A DNA stretch of 11,293 nucleotides from Bacteroidetes bacterium UBA4009. GTDB taxonomy: Bacteria; Bacteroidota; Bacteroidia; NS11-12g; UBA9320. Where the stretch lies: assembly GCA_002384205.1 (NCBI GenBank), contig DGBH01000041.1, forward strand, positions 992 through 12,284, in the 5' to 3' direction. The notes under the pieces are model-generated. The model ran no database searches and was not told the origin of the DNA. It saw nothing but the letters and a program-made list of their open reading frames with translations. The translations under genes and the position numbers were made by a program. Shown here piece after piece: positions 1 through 6,250 of the stretch (position 1 is its first letter; each line of letters opens with the position of its first letter).

Positions 1-216
1 GGCCTTATTTACAGGATTCAGTATAGGTCGTATAAAATAACCTGGTAAACTAAATCATTATGGTTTGTATAGAGGCAATATGGACAATCAAAAGAGAACC
101 TAACGAAGGTAGATTTAACAATAGTCAAGAAGTTAGTTAAGAATTAATGGCTAGTAGGTGCAAATCTGAATACCTTGTCCTTCGGGTCTCAACAATAAAG
201 AAATAGGACAAATCGG
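1..216. other. Left-edge region with no supportable gene
   Basis: This AT-rich stretch has frequent stops in all frames, and I find no coding region, tRNA or rRNA. The only structure I noticed is a 7-bp inverted repeat, TTGTCCT (175-181) with AGGACAA (205-211), separated by 23 bases. It is too weak to name. The stretch lies downstream of the small minus-strand ORF at 217-372, so it may simply be the 3' flank of that gene. Confidence 0.5.
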
Positions 217-372
217 TTATTCTCTGTAGGGCCAAGCGCCAAGATAGGTATAATAACATATGTAAACAATTATGAGCAGACAAGCAAAGGCATAAAGCGA
301 CAACTCAAGTTTTTGTATTGTGTCTGAATTAATCAGAGTCCATTTTTTGAATGAGGTAATAAGCTGTTTCAA
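217..372 (-). CDS. Possible small single-span membrane protein (51 aa), TTG start
   Basis: I do not recognise this protein. A reading frame with TTG start (372-370) and TAA stop (219-217) encodes 51 residues. It begins MKQLITSFKKW, has a short polar stretch, then one hydrophobic segment at about residues 25-44 (LSLYAFACLLIIVYICYYTY), and ends LGAWPYRE. Positive charge before the segment suggests an inner-membrane anchor with the N-terminus in the cytoplasm. No ATG is available; an in-frame stop lies just upstream of the TTG, so the frame cannot be longer. In support, a near-copy of the palindrome found in front of the neighbouring 114-aa gene lies 60 bases upstream (432-445). Against it are the short length and the rare start codon. 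It could be the remnant of a larger gene. Confidence 0.35.
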   Translation of the reverse strand: MKQLITSFKKWTLINSDTIQKLELSLYAFACLLIIVYICYYTYLGAWPYRE

Positions 373-431
373 AGTGTTAAATTATATATCAATATTAAAA
401 AAAAATTAGTTTTTAGCTGAAAGAATTAAGC

Positions 432-445
432 GAAACTATACTTTC
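432..445. promoter_or_regulatory. Imperfect palindromic site GAAACTATACTTTC (copy B)
   Basis: This 14-base site has one mismatch from perfect two-fold symmetry. It matches the perfect palindrome at 892-905 over 13 of 14 bases, and the shared core extends outward as CGAAACTATAnTTTCT. It lies in the gap between the 114-aa gene and the small membrane ORF, 60 bases upstream of the latter's start. The size and symmetry fit an operator for a dimeric helix-turn-helix regulator (inference). The regulator is not visible in this window. Confidence 0.45.
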
Positions 446-496
446 TTGTATTTTACAACCCTAAGAGTAATGGTGTATACAGCCACAAGAAAAAAC

Positions 497-841
497 TTAC
501 TGGTCTAAGCCCCAACAAAGTCCAAATTCATCAATTAATTCTCTGCGCCGCACCGAAGCATCGTAAATGCCATTAGTAGTTACTAAATAATTCTTGCTAG
601 ATTCAGGAAATAGCAGAATTAAATCATTCACATTGTTAACAAGATGAGATTTACATATAGCATCTATGTTTTTAATCAGTTTTACGTGATCTGAAATGAG
701 AGGCGTATAGAGATTTCTCGCTTGTAACTCAACAATAATTTGGACCACAAACTCCGCTCTATATTGCCTCCATTCAAATAGCATTTCTAATAGAGTTGTT
801 GGGTCCGTGAGGTGAAGTGTGTCTTTTTGTATCTGCTTCAT
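497..841 (-). CDS. Uncharacterised 114-aa protein
   Basis: I do not recognise the family. The ATG start is at 841-839 and the protein is 114 residues. It has no signal peptide or membrane span, so it is probably cytoplasmic. The sequence looks mostly helical: an amphipathic stretch at about residues 17-45 contains EWRQYRAEF and ELQARNL, followed by a second helical region. It ends with a charged RRRELIDE segment and the tail FGLCWGLDQ. There are two cysteines (about residues 63 and 109) and no recognisable catalytic motif. It is flanked by non-coding gaps on both sides and is not part of a tight operon. A perfect 14-bp palindrome lies 51 bases upstream of the start (892-905), and a near-copy lies downstream in front of the next small ORF, suggesting shared control. 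Confidence is for it being a real gene, not for any function. Confidence 0.65.
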   Translation of the reverse strand: MKQIQKDTLHLTDPTTLLEMLFEWRQYRAEFVVQIIVELQARNLYTPLISDHVKLIKNIDAICKSHLVNNVNDLILLFPESSKNYLVTTNGIYDASVRRRELIDEFGLCWGLDQ

Positions 842-891
842 TTACTGTACAATGATATGTCATGTGCAGATAAACTTTAAGTAATTTATAC

Positions 892-905
892 GAAACTATA
901 GTTTC
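892..905. promoter_or_regulatory. Perfect 14-bp palindrome GAAACTATAGTTTC (copy A)
   Basis: The sequence equals its own reverse complement. It lies in the roughly 150-base gap between the Rieske-like lipoprotein gene and the 114-aa gene, 51 bases upstream of the latter's ATG. The copy at 432-445 differs by one base within the 14 and shares flanking bases (C before, T after). The likeliest reading is an operator for a dimeric HTH regulator such as a TetR-type protein (inference). It could also overlap the promoter of the 114-aa gene. Confidence 0.5.
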
Positions 906-957
906 TCATAATTTTGAATTTGGACACCCTATTTTAAGTATAAATGTGCCTAAGTTG

Positions 958-990
958 ATTACTATCAATTAGAACCAAATCAGTAGTAAT
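958..990 (-). terminator. Stem-loop just after the Rieske-like lipoprotein stop codon
   Basis: On the minus-strand RNA, bases 990-978 can pair with 970-958. This gives ten Watson-Crick pairs, two G-U pairs and one mismatch, closing a 7-base loop. The structure begins four bases after the TAA stop at 996-994. There is no run of U after the stem, so it is not a canonical intrinsic terminator. It may end the transcript or protect its 3' end. Confidence 0.3.
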
Positions 991-993
991 TGC

Positions 994-1449
994 TTAGTTG
1001 CGTATATATAGCGAATTGCCGCTTTGGCTCACTTTGTATGTTTTTAAATTACAGCGAGCAGGGCCTGTTAATAAACTGCTATTAAACGAAAATGTAGATG
1101 CGCAGCAAGGCGTAAAAGCAGTATCTGACTGGGTTCCGCATCGCAATTGGAGCGTTTTGGGATCTAAATGGATTTGCGAGCATTCTCGCTCAGACTCATA
1201 GGTACACGTCCTTTCTATAGCGTAATATAGGTCGTCGTAATTGTGAATTATATAGACGCCTTTGTTACCTTGATTTATACTAATGTATTCACCTAAGTTA
1301 CGAAGATTATAGTATTCAGGTAATTCCATGTTTATGGTACTATTAACTGAAGCGTCAGGTACAAAACAATCTCCTGAATAAGGGTTTTCGTCTTTGCAAG
1401 ACGGAGATAAAAAGGTGAATAGAATTAGAACGACGATAATTTTTTTCAT
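994..1449 (-). CDS. Rieske-fold-like lipoprotein lacking the histidine ligands (151 aa)
   Basis: The product starts with a lipoprotein signal peptide ending in LSPSC, with C18 as the lipidated cysteine, so it should be anchored in the envelope facing the periplasm or surface. The rest resembles small Bacteroidota Rieske-like proteins: GVYII near residue 64, ERTCTYE at 79-85, a second cysteine box PCCASTF at 114-120, then GPA at 129-131, LKTY at 135-138 and LYIRN at the end. In a true Rieske [2Fe-2S] protein the boxes read CxH and CxxH. Here they read C82-T-Y84 and C116-A-S-T119, so both histidines are missing and a standard cluster is not expected. The many cysteines (C28, C82, C90, C104, C115, C116, C133) may form disulfides. 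Its ATG overlaps the TGA of the upstream dehydrogenase (ATGA), implying translational coupling. The family call rests on pattern reading, not on a search. Confidence 0.6.
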   Translation of the reverse strand: MKKIIVVLILFTFLSPSCKDENPYSGDCFVPDASVNSTINMELPEYYNLRNLGEYISINQGNKGVYIIHNYDDLYYAIERTCTYESERECSQIHLDPKTLQLRCGTQSDTAFTPCCASTFSFNSSLLTGPARCNLKTYKVSQSGNSLYIRN

Positions 1450-2288
1450 TTTTCGTAGGTATAAAATCCTTTACCTGTTTTTCTACCAAAGTATCCTGCT
1501 TGCACGATCTTTTGCTGAATACGATTTGGTCTAAACTTAGGGTCGTAATTAAATAGCTCGTACATAGATTGGGTAACAGAAAGATTAGTTTCTACACCTA
1601 TTAGATCCATTAATTCAAAAGGACCCATTTTAAAACCACTGGCGCGCACTAGGTCGTCTATCACCTCGTAACTGGCTGCATTTTCTTCAGCTATTTTAAG
1701 TCCTTCTACATAAAAATGTCTGGCAACTCTATTCACGATAAAACCGGGAGCATCTTTGGCTACGATACAAGTTTTATTCACACTTGTTACGTAGTTTTTG
1801 GCAATTTGAAGTACTTCAGGTGAGGTTTGTTCTGCACTTATTACTTCTACCAGTTTCATAATATGAGCGGGGTTAAAATAGTGTATGCCAACGACTTGCG
1901 CTGGATAAGCAAAGTTAGCTGCAATTTGTGTTAGAGGAATAGACGATGTGTTGGATGCATAAATAGTAGAAGAACCGTTTATTTCTGCTAGCTGGGAAAG
2001 AACCTGCATTTTGACCTCGAATTTTTCTACAATAGCTTCTATTATTAAATCGACTTGTACATCGGCAATACGGCTGGTGTACTGCAAATTTTCATGAGTT
2101 GCAGCAACACTTTCTGCATTTATTTTACCTAGTTCGAGCGCTTTGGAAAGAGTGGCGGCAATGTTTGTTTTTGCGATTTGTAATACTTCGTCATTAATTT
2201 CAAAAAGAACTACTTGGTGTCCTGCAGACGCAGATACTTGTGCTATACCGCGACCCATTACACCAGCCCCTATTATTCCTACTTTCAT
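1446..2288 (-). CDS. 3-hydroxyacyl-CoA (3-hydroxybutyryl-CoA) dehydrogenase
   Basis: This is a cytoplasmic NAD(P)-dependent enzyme that interconverts (S)-3-hydroxyacyl-CoA and 3-oxoacyl-CoA, in fatty-acid beta-oxidation, butyrate-type or phenylacetate-type pathways (known family, PaaH/Hbd). The N-terminal Rossmann motif GAGVMG is at residues 7-12, with an acidic residue, E30, at the end of the second strand. NTSS is at 113-116. The catalytic His-Glu pair is H136 (GIHYFNP) and E148 (LVEVI). The C-terminal helical domain has PGFIVNR at 181-187 and GRKTGKGFYTY at the end. The length of 280 residues is normal for the single-domain family. I chose the ATG at 2288-2286 because the conserved fold begins MKVGIIGAG; a 12-codon extension would start with TTG inside a possible promoter. 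It is coupled to the downstream lipoprotein gene by an ATGA overlap and separated by 97 bases from the DUF4292 gene upstream. Substrate chain length cannot be read from sequence. Confidence 0.93.
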   Translation of the reverse strand: MKVGIIGAGVMGRGIAQVSASAGHQVVLFEINDEVLQIAKTNIAATLSKALELGKINAESVAATHENLQYTSRIADVQVDLIIEAIVEKFEVKMQVLSQLAEINGSSTIYASNTSSIPLTQIAANFAYPAQVVGIHYFNPAHIMKLVEVISAEQTSPEVLQIAKNYVTSVNKTCIVAKDAPGFIVNRVARHFYVEGLKIAEENAASYEVIDDLVRASGFKMGPFELMDLIGVETNLSVTQSMYELFNYDPKFRPNRIQQKIVQAGYFGRKTGKGFYTYEK

Positions 2289-2321
2289 TGCCGCTAATAT
2301 CTTGGTTTTATTGGTATAAAT

Positions 2322-2329
2322 CAAATAGT
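2322..2329 (-). promoter_or_regulatory. Weak -7-like element before the dehydrogenase
   Basis: Reading on minus, ACTATTTG matches the TTTG half of the Bacteroidota -7 consensus TAnnTTTG but not the TA half. It lies 34 bases ahead of the chosen ATG, in the only real gap (97 bases) between the envelope operon and the dehydrogenase. No convincing -33 TTTG is visible. A separate transcript starting here is possible but unproven. Confidence 0.22.
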
Positions 2330-2385
2330 GTGGATGAAACCGCAGGAATTAAAGCATATAAATATGTTACATGCGTTTTGGGTTT

Positions 2386-3126
2386 CTATTTTCGCCTATA
2401 CCCATTGGGTATAGTAAAGGGGAAAGAGGTTATAGCATTGTCGCTTATGGTTTGGTAGTTTAGTACTACTTTTAGGTCTTGAGATTTTTGCTGAACCAAG
2501 AGATCAACAAGAGTGGGAAGGAGAGTATTATTCAAATTTTGATACGCATCATATTGAATAATAGCTTGCTGGGTTGTGTCTTGTGAAGTTACCACAGAAC
2601 GAAATATTCTATTGTTTTCATTTATAACAATGCGGTTAATTGCGATGCCATCACTACCACTAAGTTGTTTGACGTCCGGCTGATAACGGTATTTATCGGA
2701 TTGAAATACGGCATTGCCGAGGAGCAGATTTTGAACTTGTTTGAGTGTTGCTTTATAGCCTAGGTACTGATAAAGGTAATTATTATCGTACGCCATATAT
2801 TCTTGAGCAAGCGTATTAATCATAAAAAAACTATCCTTAGTGATAAGTACCGTTACTCCTATCCCAAACATGCTCACTTTAGCCCAAAGTAAACTATCTG
2901 CTTTCATTTTTAGGTGAAGTGCCAAGTTAGTACTCTTACCATCCATTAACACAGTAGCTTTACCTCTAGCCTCAAAGTAATCTTTTTTGTATTGATTTTC
3001 CCAAAAATTTTGTATGCTCTCCAAGCTAGGAGCGGGCATCGTATTTGAAGTTATTTTGCTTGATTTACATCCCGTAGATATTCCTATTAGGGTAAGTAAA
3101 AACAAGACGATAAGTTTATTTGACAT
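2386..3126 (-). CDS. DUF4292 outer-membrane lipoprotein, possibly LolB-like
   Basis: The product is a 246-residue lipoprotein. The signal peptide covers residues 1-19 and ends in the lipobox STGC, with C20 lipidated. The mature part matches the pattern I associate with the Bacteroidota family DUF4292: FEARGKATVLMDG (51-63), a basic-hydrophobic strand (HLKMKADSLLWAKVSMFGIG, 71-90), an ITKDSF strand (95-100), then LLLGNAVF (134-141). A start-of-barrel ARGK strand followed by a Wa.vs.fGig strand resembles the LolA/LolB half-barrel that carries lipoproteins, so a role in lipoprotein or lipid handling at the outer membrane is plausible (inference). The ATG at 3126 lies inside the last codons of the TPR gene (11-base overlap), indicating coupled translation. 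A longer frame from 3156 is rejected because it would bury the signal peptide. The stop is TAG. Confidence 0.82.
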   Translation of the reverse strand: MSNKLIVLFLLTLIGISTGCKSSKITSNTMPAPSLESIQNFWENQYKKDYFEARGKATVLMDGKSTNLALHLKMKADSLLWAKVSMFGIGVTVLITKDSFFMINTLAQEYMAYDNNYLYQYLGYKATLKQVQNLLLGNAVFQSDKYRYQPDVKQLSGSDGIAINRIVINENNRIFRSVVTSQDTTQQAIIQYDAYQNLNNTLLPTLVDLLVQQKSQDLKVVLNYQTISDNAITSFPFTIPNGYRRK

Positions 3127-4789
3127 CAATAAGGTCGATTTTAGATTGCATTTCATTGGCCATGGTTTGATTACCCATTTCCATAAATATTTCTTTAGCG
3201 TGGCGATAGTACTCTGAGTTTTCGGGATCTAATGCCATGCATTGGTCTAGTAATTTAAGTGCAGACGTGTACTCTTTTTTTGCGTAGAAGATCCATGCTC
3301 TGGTATCCAAAAAAAATGGATTATTGGGTTCCCTTTTTAATGCAATTTCTATAAGCGAATCTGCTTTGACCAACATTTCTTTTCGAAGCGCTAAACTGTA
3401 AGCATAATTATTGAGCACGACCCCGTTATTAGGGCTTATACTTAGAATATTTTCAAAGATTTGATCAGACTTACCGTGATTATTTAATTTTTGGTAAGCG
3501 GATGCTTGACATAGCAGCAGATCAATTTTTTCGTTTTTGTCTAAGGCAATTTCTAATCCTTCCTCGGTAATACTTATGGCTTGATAATATTCTTGCTCAA
3601 CGATCAAAGCGTATCCAATTTGGGCATACAATCGAGTAACATTGGGAAATAATTCAAGCGCTTTTTTTGCATCTTCTAGCTGAAGAGCGGCATTGCCCAT
3701 TCGCTCGTCTATGATGATTAACTTGCTCCAAAGTTTATAGTCACTTTGATCTTTTTCAAGCGCTTTTAGGTTGTATTCGCGAGCGAGGGAAAAGCTGCCC
3801 ATAGTGCCTTCTATATCTGATTTTAAGATAAGCGGTTCGGGCGCATTAGGGTATACGTTTAATAGAATATCAGAGAGTTCTTTGACTTCTTTTAGTTTGT
3901 TTGTGTCTGTTTTGATTACTAAAAAGTAGGTGCTTATGGCTTGCAGTTTTTGAACCAAATCGAGGTCTTGATACCTGAAGGCTTCTTTTAGGTTATCAAA
4001 AGCAAGTTTCTCATTGAACATACCATGGTATATTTTAGAAAGCGCGTAATATGCCTTTCCGCTATTAGGATCTAAAGTAAGTATATCATTAAGCGTTTCG
4101 ATAGCTTTTTCGGTCTTACCTGCGTTTTGATAGGCTTCAGACAAGTACCCTTTATACTGTATCTCGTTTGGGAAATGTACAGCGAGTTTTTCCATTTCTA
4201 AAACAGCTAATTCTGGCTTGCCCATGGCCGAATAAACATATTCTAATCGGGTAGAAGATTCGGACTCTATACCAAACCTGTCTTGCATTTTTTTCAAGTA
4301 AATCACAGATTGATTGTAATTTTTAGCATTGAAATACTGCCCTGCCGCCTCAGTATAGTTTTGCTTTTCCTCGGGCTCTGCATTTACCATTTGGGCAAAC
4401 ATATTTGCGCTTTCAGGGTATTTGCCATACTTGCTGTAAAATTGCCCCAATTGTCCAGAGAACCAATGATTATAAGGGCTTTGTGCTACCGCCTTTTCAG
4501 CCCAATACAAAGCCTCATTCGATTTATTTGCTTGATAGTAAAGTTTGGCAAGTTGGTACATCGTAGCGTGACTTTTGGGGTCAAGTACAATTGCTTCATG
4601 GTATAGCCCTAGGGCATTCTCCTTGTTGTTTAGTACCATTTGCTTGTTGGCTTCGTAGTACACAGTTTCAAAAGCTACTTTTTGTTTGTAACCGTTTTCT
4701 GAGGAGGTTTGTGTAGAAAAGGAAATGGATTTGCAACCTACGCCTGCAAGTAAGAAGAGAACTAAAGGTATGTGTACCGTTTTAGTCAA
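3116..4789 (-). CDS. Tetratricopeptide-repeat lipoprotein (557 aa), TTG start
   Basis: A lipoprotein signal peptide (MTKTVHIPLVLFLLAGVGC, C19 lipidated) is followed by TPR-like helices over nearly the whole chain. The 34-residue spacing is clear at the N-terminus, with Pro at 71, 105 and 139, and again near the C-terminus (SPNN, EPNN, DPEN). TPR arrays are protein-binding scaffolds, and here the array would face the periplasm from a membrane anchor. No enzyme domain is seen. The only start that keeps the signal peptide is a TTG at 4789-4787, which lies inside the end of the nucleotidyltransferase gene (8-base overlap). The next in-frame ATG (codon 51) would delete the signal. The rare start plus overlap suggests reinitiation-dependent, reduced expression. 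The DUF4292 lipoprotein gene overlaps its 3' end, so the two lipoproteins may act together. Confidence 0.88.
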   Translation of the reverse strand: MTKTVHIPLVLFLLAGVGCKSISFSTQTSSENGYKQKVAFETVYYEANKQMVLNNKENALGLYHEAIVLDPKSHATMYQLAKLYYQANKSNEALYWAEKAVAQSPYNHWFSGQLGQFYSKYGKYPESANMFAQMVNAEPEEKQNYTEAAGQYFNAKNYNQSVIYLKKMQDRFGIESESSTRLEYVYSAMGKPELAVLEMEKLAVHFPNEIQYKGYLSEAYQNAGKTEKAIETLNDILTLDPNSGKAYYALSKIYHGMFNEKLAFDNLKEAFRYQDLDLVQKLQAISTYFLVIKTDTNKLKEVKELSDILLNVYPNAPEPLILKSDIEGTMGSFSLAREYNLKALEKDQSDYKLWSKLIIIDERMGNAALQLEDAKKALELFPNVTRLYAQIGYALIVEQEYYQAISITEEGLEIALDKNEKIDLLLCQASAYQKLNNHGKSDQIFENILSISPNNGVVLNNYAYSLALRKEMLVKADSLIEIALKREPNNPFFLDTRAWIFYAKKEYTSALKLLDQCMALDPENSEYYRHAKEIFMEMGNQTMANEMQSKIDLIDVK

Positions 4790-5798
4790 TACGTTGTGTG
4801 CTGAAATCGCCGATGCTTATTTCGTTGGCAGTACCATCATACTCAGCCTTATTACCAATCATTGAGTTGGTTAGTTTGGCATTTCGTATGGTACTAAACG
4901 TTTGTATTATACTGTTATCTATTGTGCTATTCTCTATGATTGTATTATTGCCTATAGACACATATGGTCCAATTTTACTATTGGTTAAAATTACATTTTC
5001 GCCAATAAAACACGGTTCTATAATCTCAGATCCATTATTTACTAAAGTATCGGAAATTAATTTCTCTGTAGAATTTGCAAGAACGCGTTGGTTTGTGTGA
5101 ACGGTTGCGTTTTTATTTCCGCAATCCCACCATTCTATCACTTTCCCAGGAGTAAATTTAGCCCCTTTATTTTTCAAGGTATCTAAGGCATTGGTAAGTT
5201 GATATTCACCTTTTTCGGTGATGTTATTATCCAACAGGTACTCTATTTCTGTTCTTAATGATTCCCCATTTTTAAAGTAATAAATACCGATAATGGCCAA
5301 ATTAGATTGCGGATTTTCAGGTTTTTCTACAAAGTCTTCAATAATGCCATCAGCGTCTAATTGTACCACGCCAAATGCACGAGGATCTTCTACTTCTTTT
5401 ACCCAAACAGTGCCGTCTACAGTTGCATCCAACACAAAGTCGGCTCTAAAAAGCGTATCGGCAAAGGCTACTATTACATTTCCGGTAAGAGCTTGCTTAG
5501 CCATATAAATAGCGTGTGCAGTTCCTAGCGCTTCTTCCTGAATATTAATAGAGCCCTTGGCGCCTAGTTTAGCAGCAACTTCTAGCAAGTTTTTTTGAAC
5601 TTCTTTACCGAAGAATTGTTCGTTAGGTCCAATTACAAAGGCTATTTCTTCAAGTGGCTCATTGACTACTTTTGCAATGTCTTCTACCAAGCGTTGCACT
5701 ATTGCTTTGCCTGCCACGGGTACTAGCGGTTTTGGAACAGTAAGTGTGTGGGGTCTTAACCTGCTACCTATACCTGCCATTGGGATGATGATGTTCAT
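4782..5798 (-). CDS. Sugar-1-phosphate nucleotidyltransferase with left-handed beta-helix tail
   Basis: This cytoplasmic enzyme would activate a sugar-1-phosphate with an NTP to give an NDP-sugar for surface glycan synthesis. The nucleotidyltransferase domain (about residues 1-235) shows the signature MAGIGSRLRPHT (7-18), K23 in VPKPLVP, EEALGTAHA (88-96), the metal-binding D114 in AFADT, VEKPENP (157-163) and EWWDCGNKNA (222-231). Residues 250-331 form a hexapeptide-type beta-helix with repeated IGxxV/I units, as in two-domain members. The domain order resembles RmlA/GlmU relatives, but the usual GDN/NGD metal motif reads ADT here, so sugar and nucleotide specificity cannot be named. ATG start at 5798-5796, 17 bases after dut. 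Its 3' end overlaps the TPR lipoprotein gene by 8 bases. Confidence 0.88.
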   Translation of the reverse strand: MNIIIPMAGIGSRLRPHTLTVPKPLVPVAGKAIVQRLVEDIAKVVNEPLEEIAFVIGPNEQFFGKEVQKNLLEVAAKLGAKGSINIQEEALGTAHAIYMAKQALTGNVIVAFADTLFRADFVLDATVDGTVWVKEVEDPRAFGVVQLDADGIIEDFVEKPENPQSNLAIIGIYYFKNGESLRTEIEYLLDNNITEKGEYQLTNALDTLKNKGAKFTPGKVIEWWDCGNKNATVHTNQRVLANSTEKLISDTLVNNGSEIIEPCFIGENVILTNSKIGPYVSIGNNTIIENSTIDNSIIQTFSTIRNAKLTNSMIGNKAEYDGTANEISIGDFSTQRID

Positions 5799-5815
5799 TC
5801 GTTGTTTTTAACTTA

Positions 5816-6250
5816 TTATATTCCTGTATGTCCGTAGCCGCCTGCACCTCTTTCGGTTTCATCTAGGCTATCGGTTATTTTAAACGCTATTTGTTCGTAT
5901 TTATTAACTACCATTTGAGCAATACGGTCTCCATTATTTATGGTAAATGCTTCTTTCGAAAGATTAATTAACGCTATTTTTAGTTCGCCACGGTAATCGG
6001 CATCTATGGTTCCTGGTGTGTTTATTACGGTGATGCCGTGTTTGAAAGCCATGCCACTCCGAGGGCGAATCATTGCTTCGTACCCGTTGGGCAAAGCCAT
6101 ATATAATCCTGTTCCTACCAGTACACGGTCCATGGGTTCTATGACAATTGGTTCTTCTAGAAAAGCCATTAAATCAACACCTGCAGCTTGTTTGGTCTGA
6201 TACGTAGGTAGCGGATTATTACTCGTATTTATAATATAAAGCTCGATCAT
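5816..6250 (-). CDS. dut: Deoxyuridine 5'-triphosphate nucleotidohydrolase (dUTPase)
   Basis: The enzyme hydrolyses dUTP to dUMP and pyrophosphate, keeping uracil out of DNA and supplying dTMP synthesis. All five trimeric dUTPase motifs are present in order: AAGVDLMA (22-29), RPRSG (62-66), GTIDADYRGE (80-89, with catalytic D83 and uracil-stacking Y86), GDRIAQMV (107-114) and the glycine-rich arm RGAGGYGHTG (134-143). The arm has GYGHTG where many homologues have GFGSTG, a mild variation that keeps the aromatic residue. The 144-residue length is typical. The ATG overlaps the TGA of the flippase gene (ATGA), so dut is translated from the flippase operon mRNA. Confidence 0.97.
   Translation of the reverse strand: MIELYIINTSNNPLPTYQTKQAAGVDLMAFLEEPIVIEPMDRVLVGTGLYMALPNGYEAMIRPRSGMAFKHGITVINTPGTIDADYRGELKIALINLSKEAFTINNGDRIAQMVVNKYEQIAFKITDSLDETERGAGGYGHTGI

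Noticed and set aside
175..211. Inverted repeat TTGTCCT/AGGACAA as a terminator or attachment site
   Set aside because: The arms are only 7 bp with a 23-base spacer, with no U-run and no adjoining mobile gene.
998..1201. Plus-strand open frame opposite the Rieske-like lipoprotein
   Set aside because: It is antisense to a gene with a good signal peptide and overlap context, and its translation has no protein-like features. The same applies to the other plus-strand frames opposite the minus operon.
1579..1592. Third copy of the palindrome (GAAAGATTAGTTTC)
   Set aside because: It has three mismatches to the perfect site, is poorly symmetric and lies inside the dehydrogenase coding sequence, so chance is the simpler explanation.
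2289..2324. N-terminal extension of the dehydrogenase
   Set aside because: It would start with TTG inside a -7-like element and add 12 residues ahead of the conserved MKVGIIGAG start.
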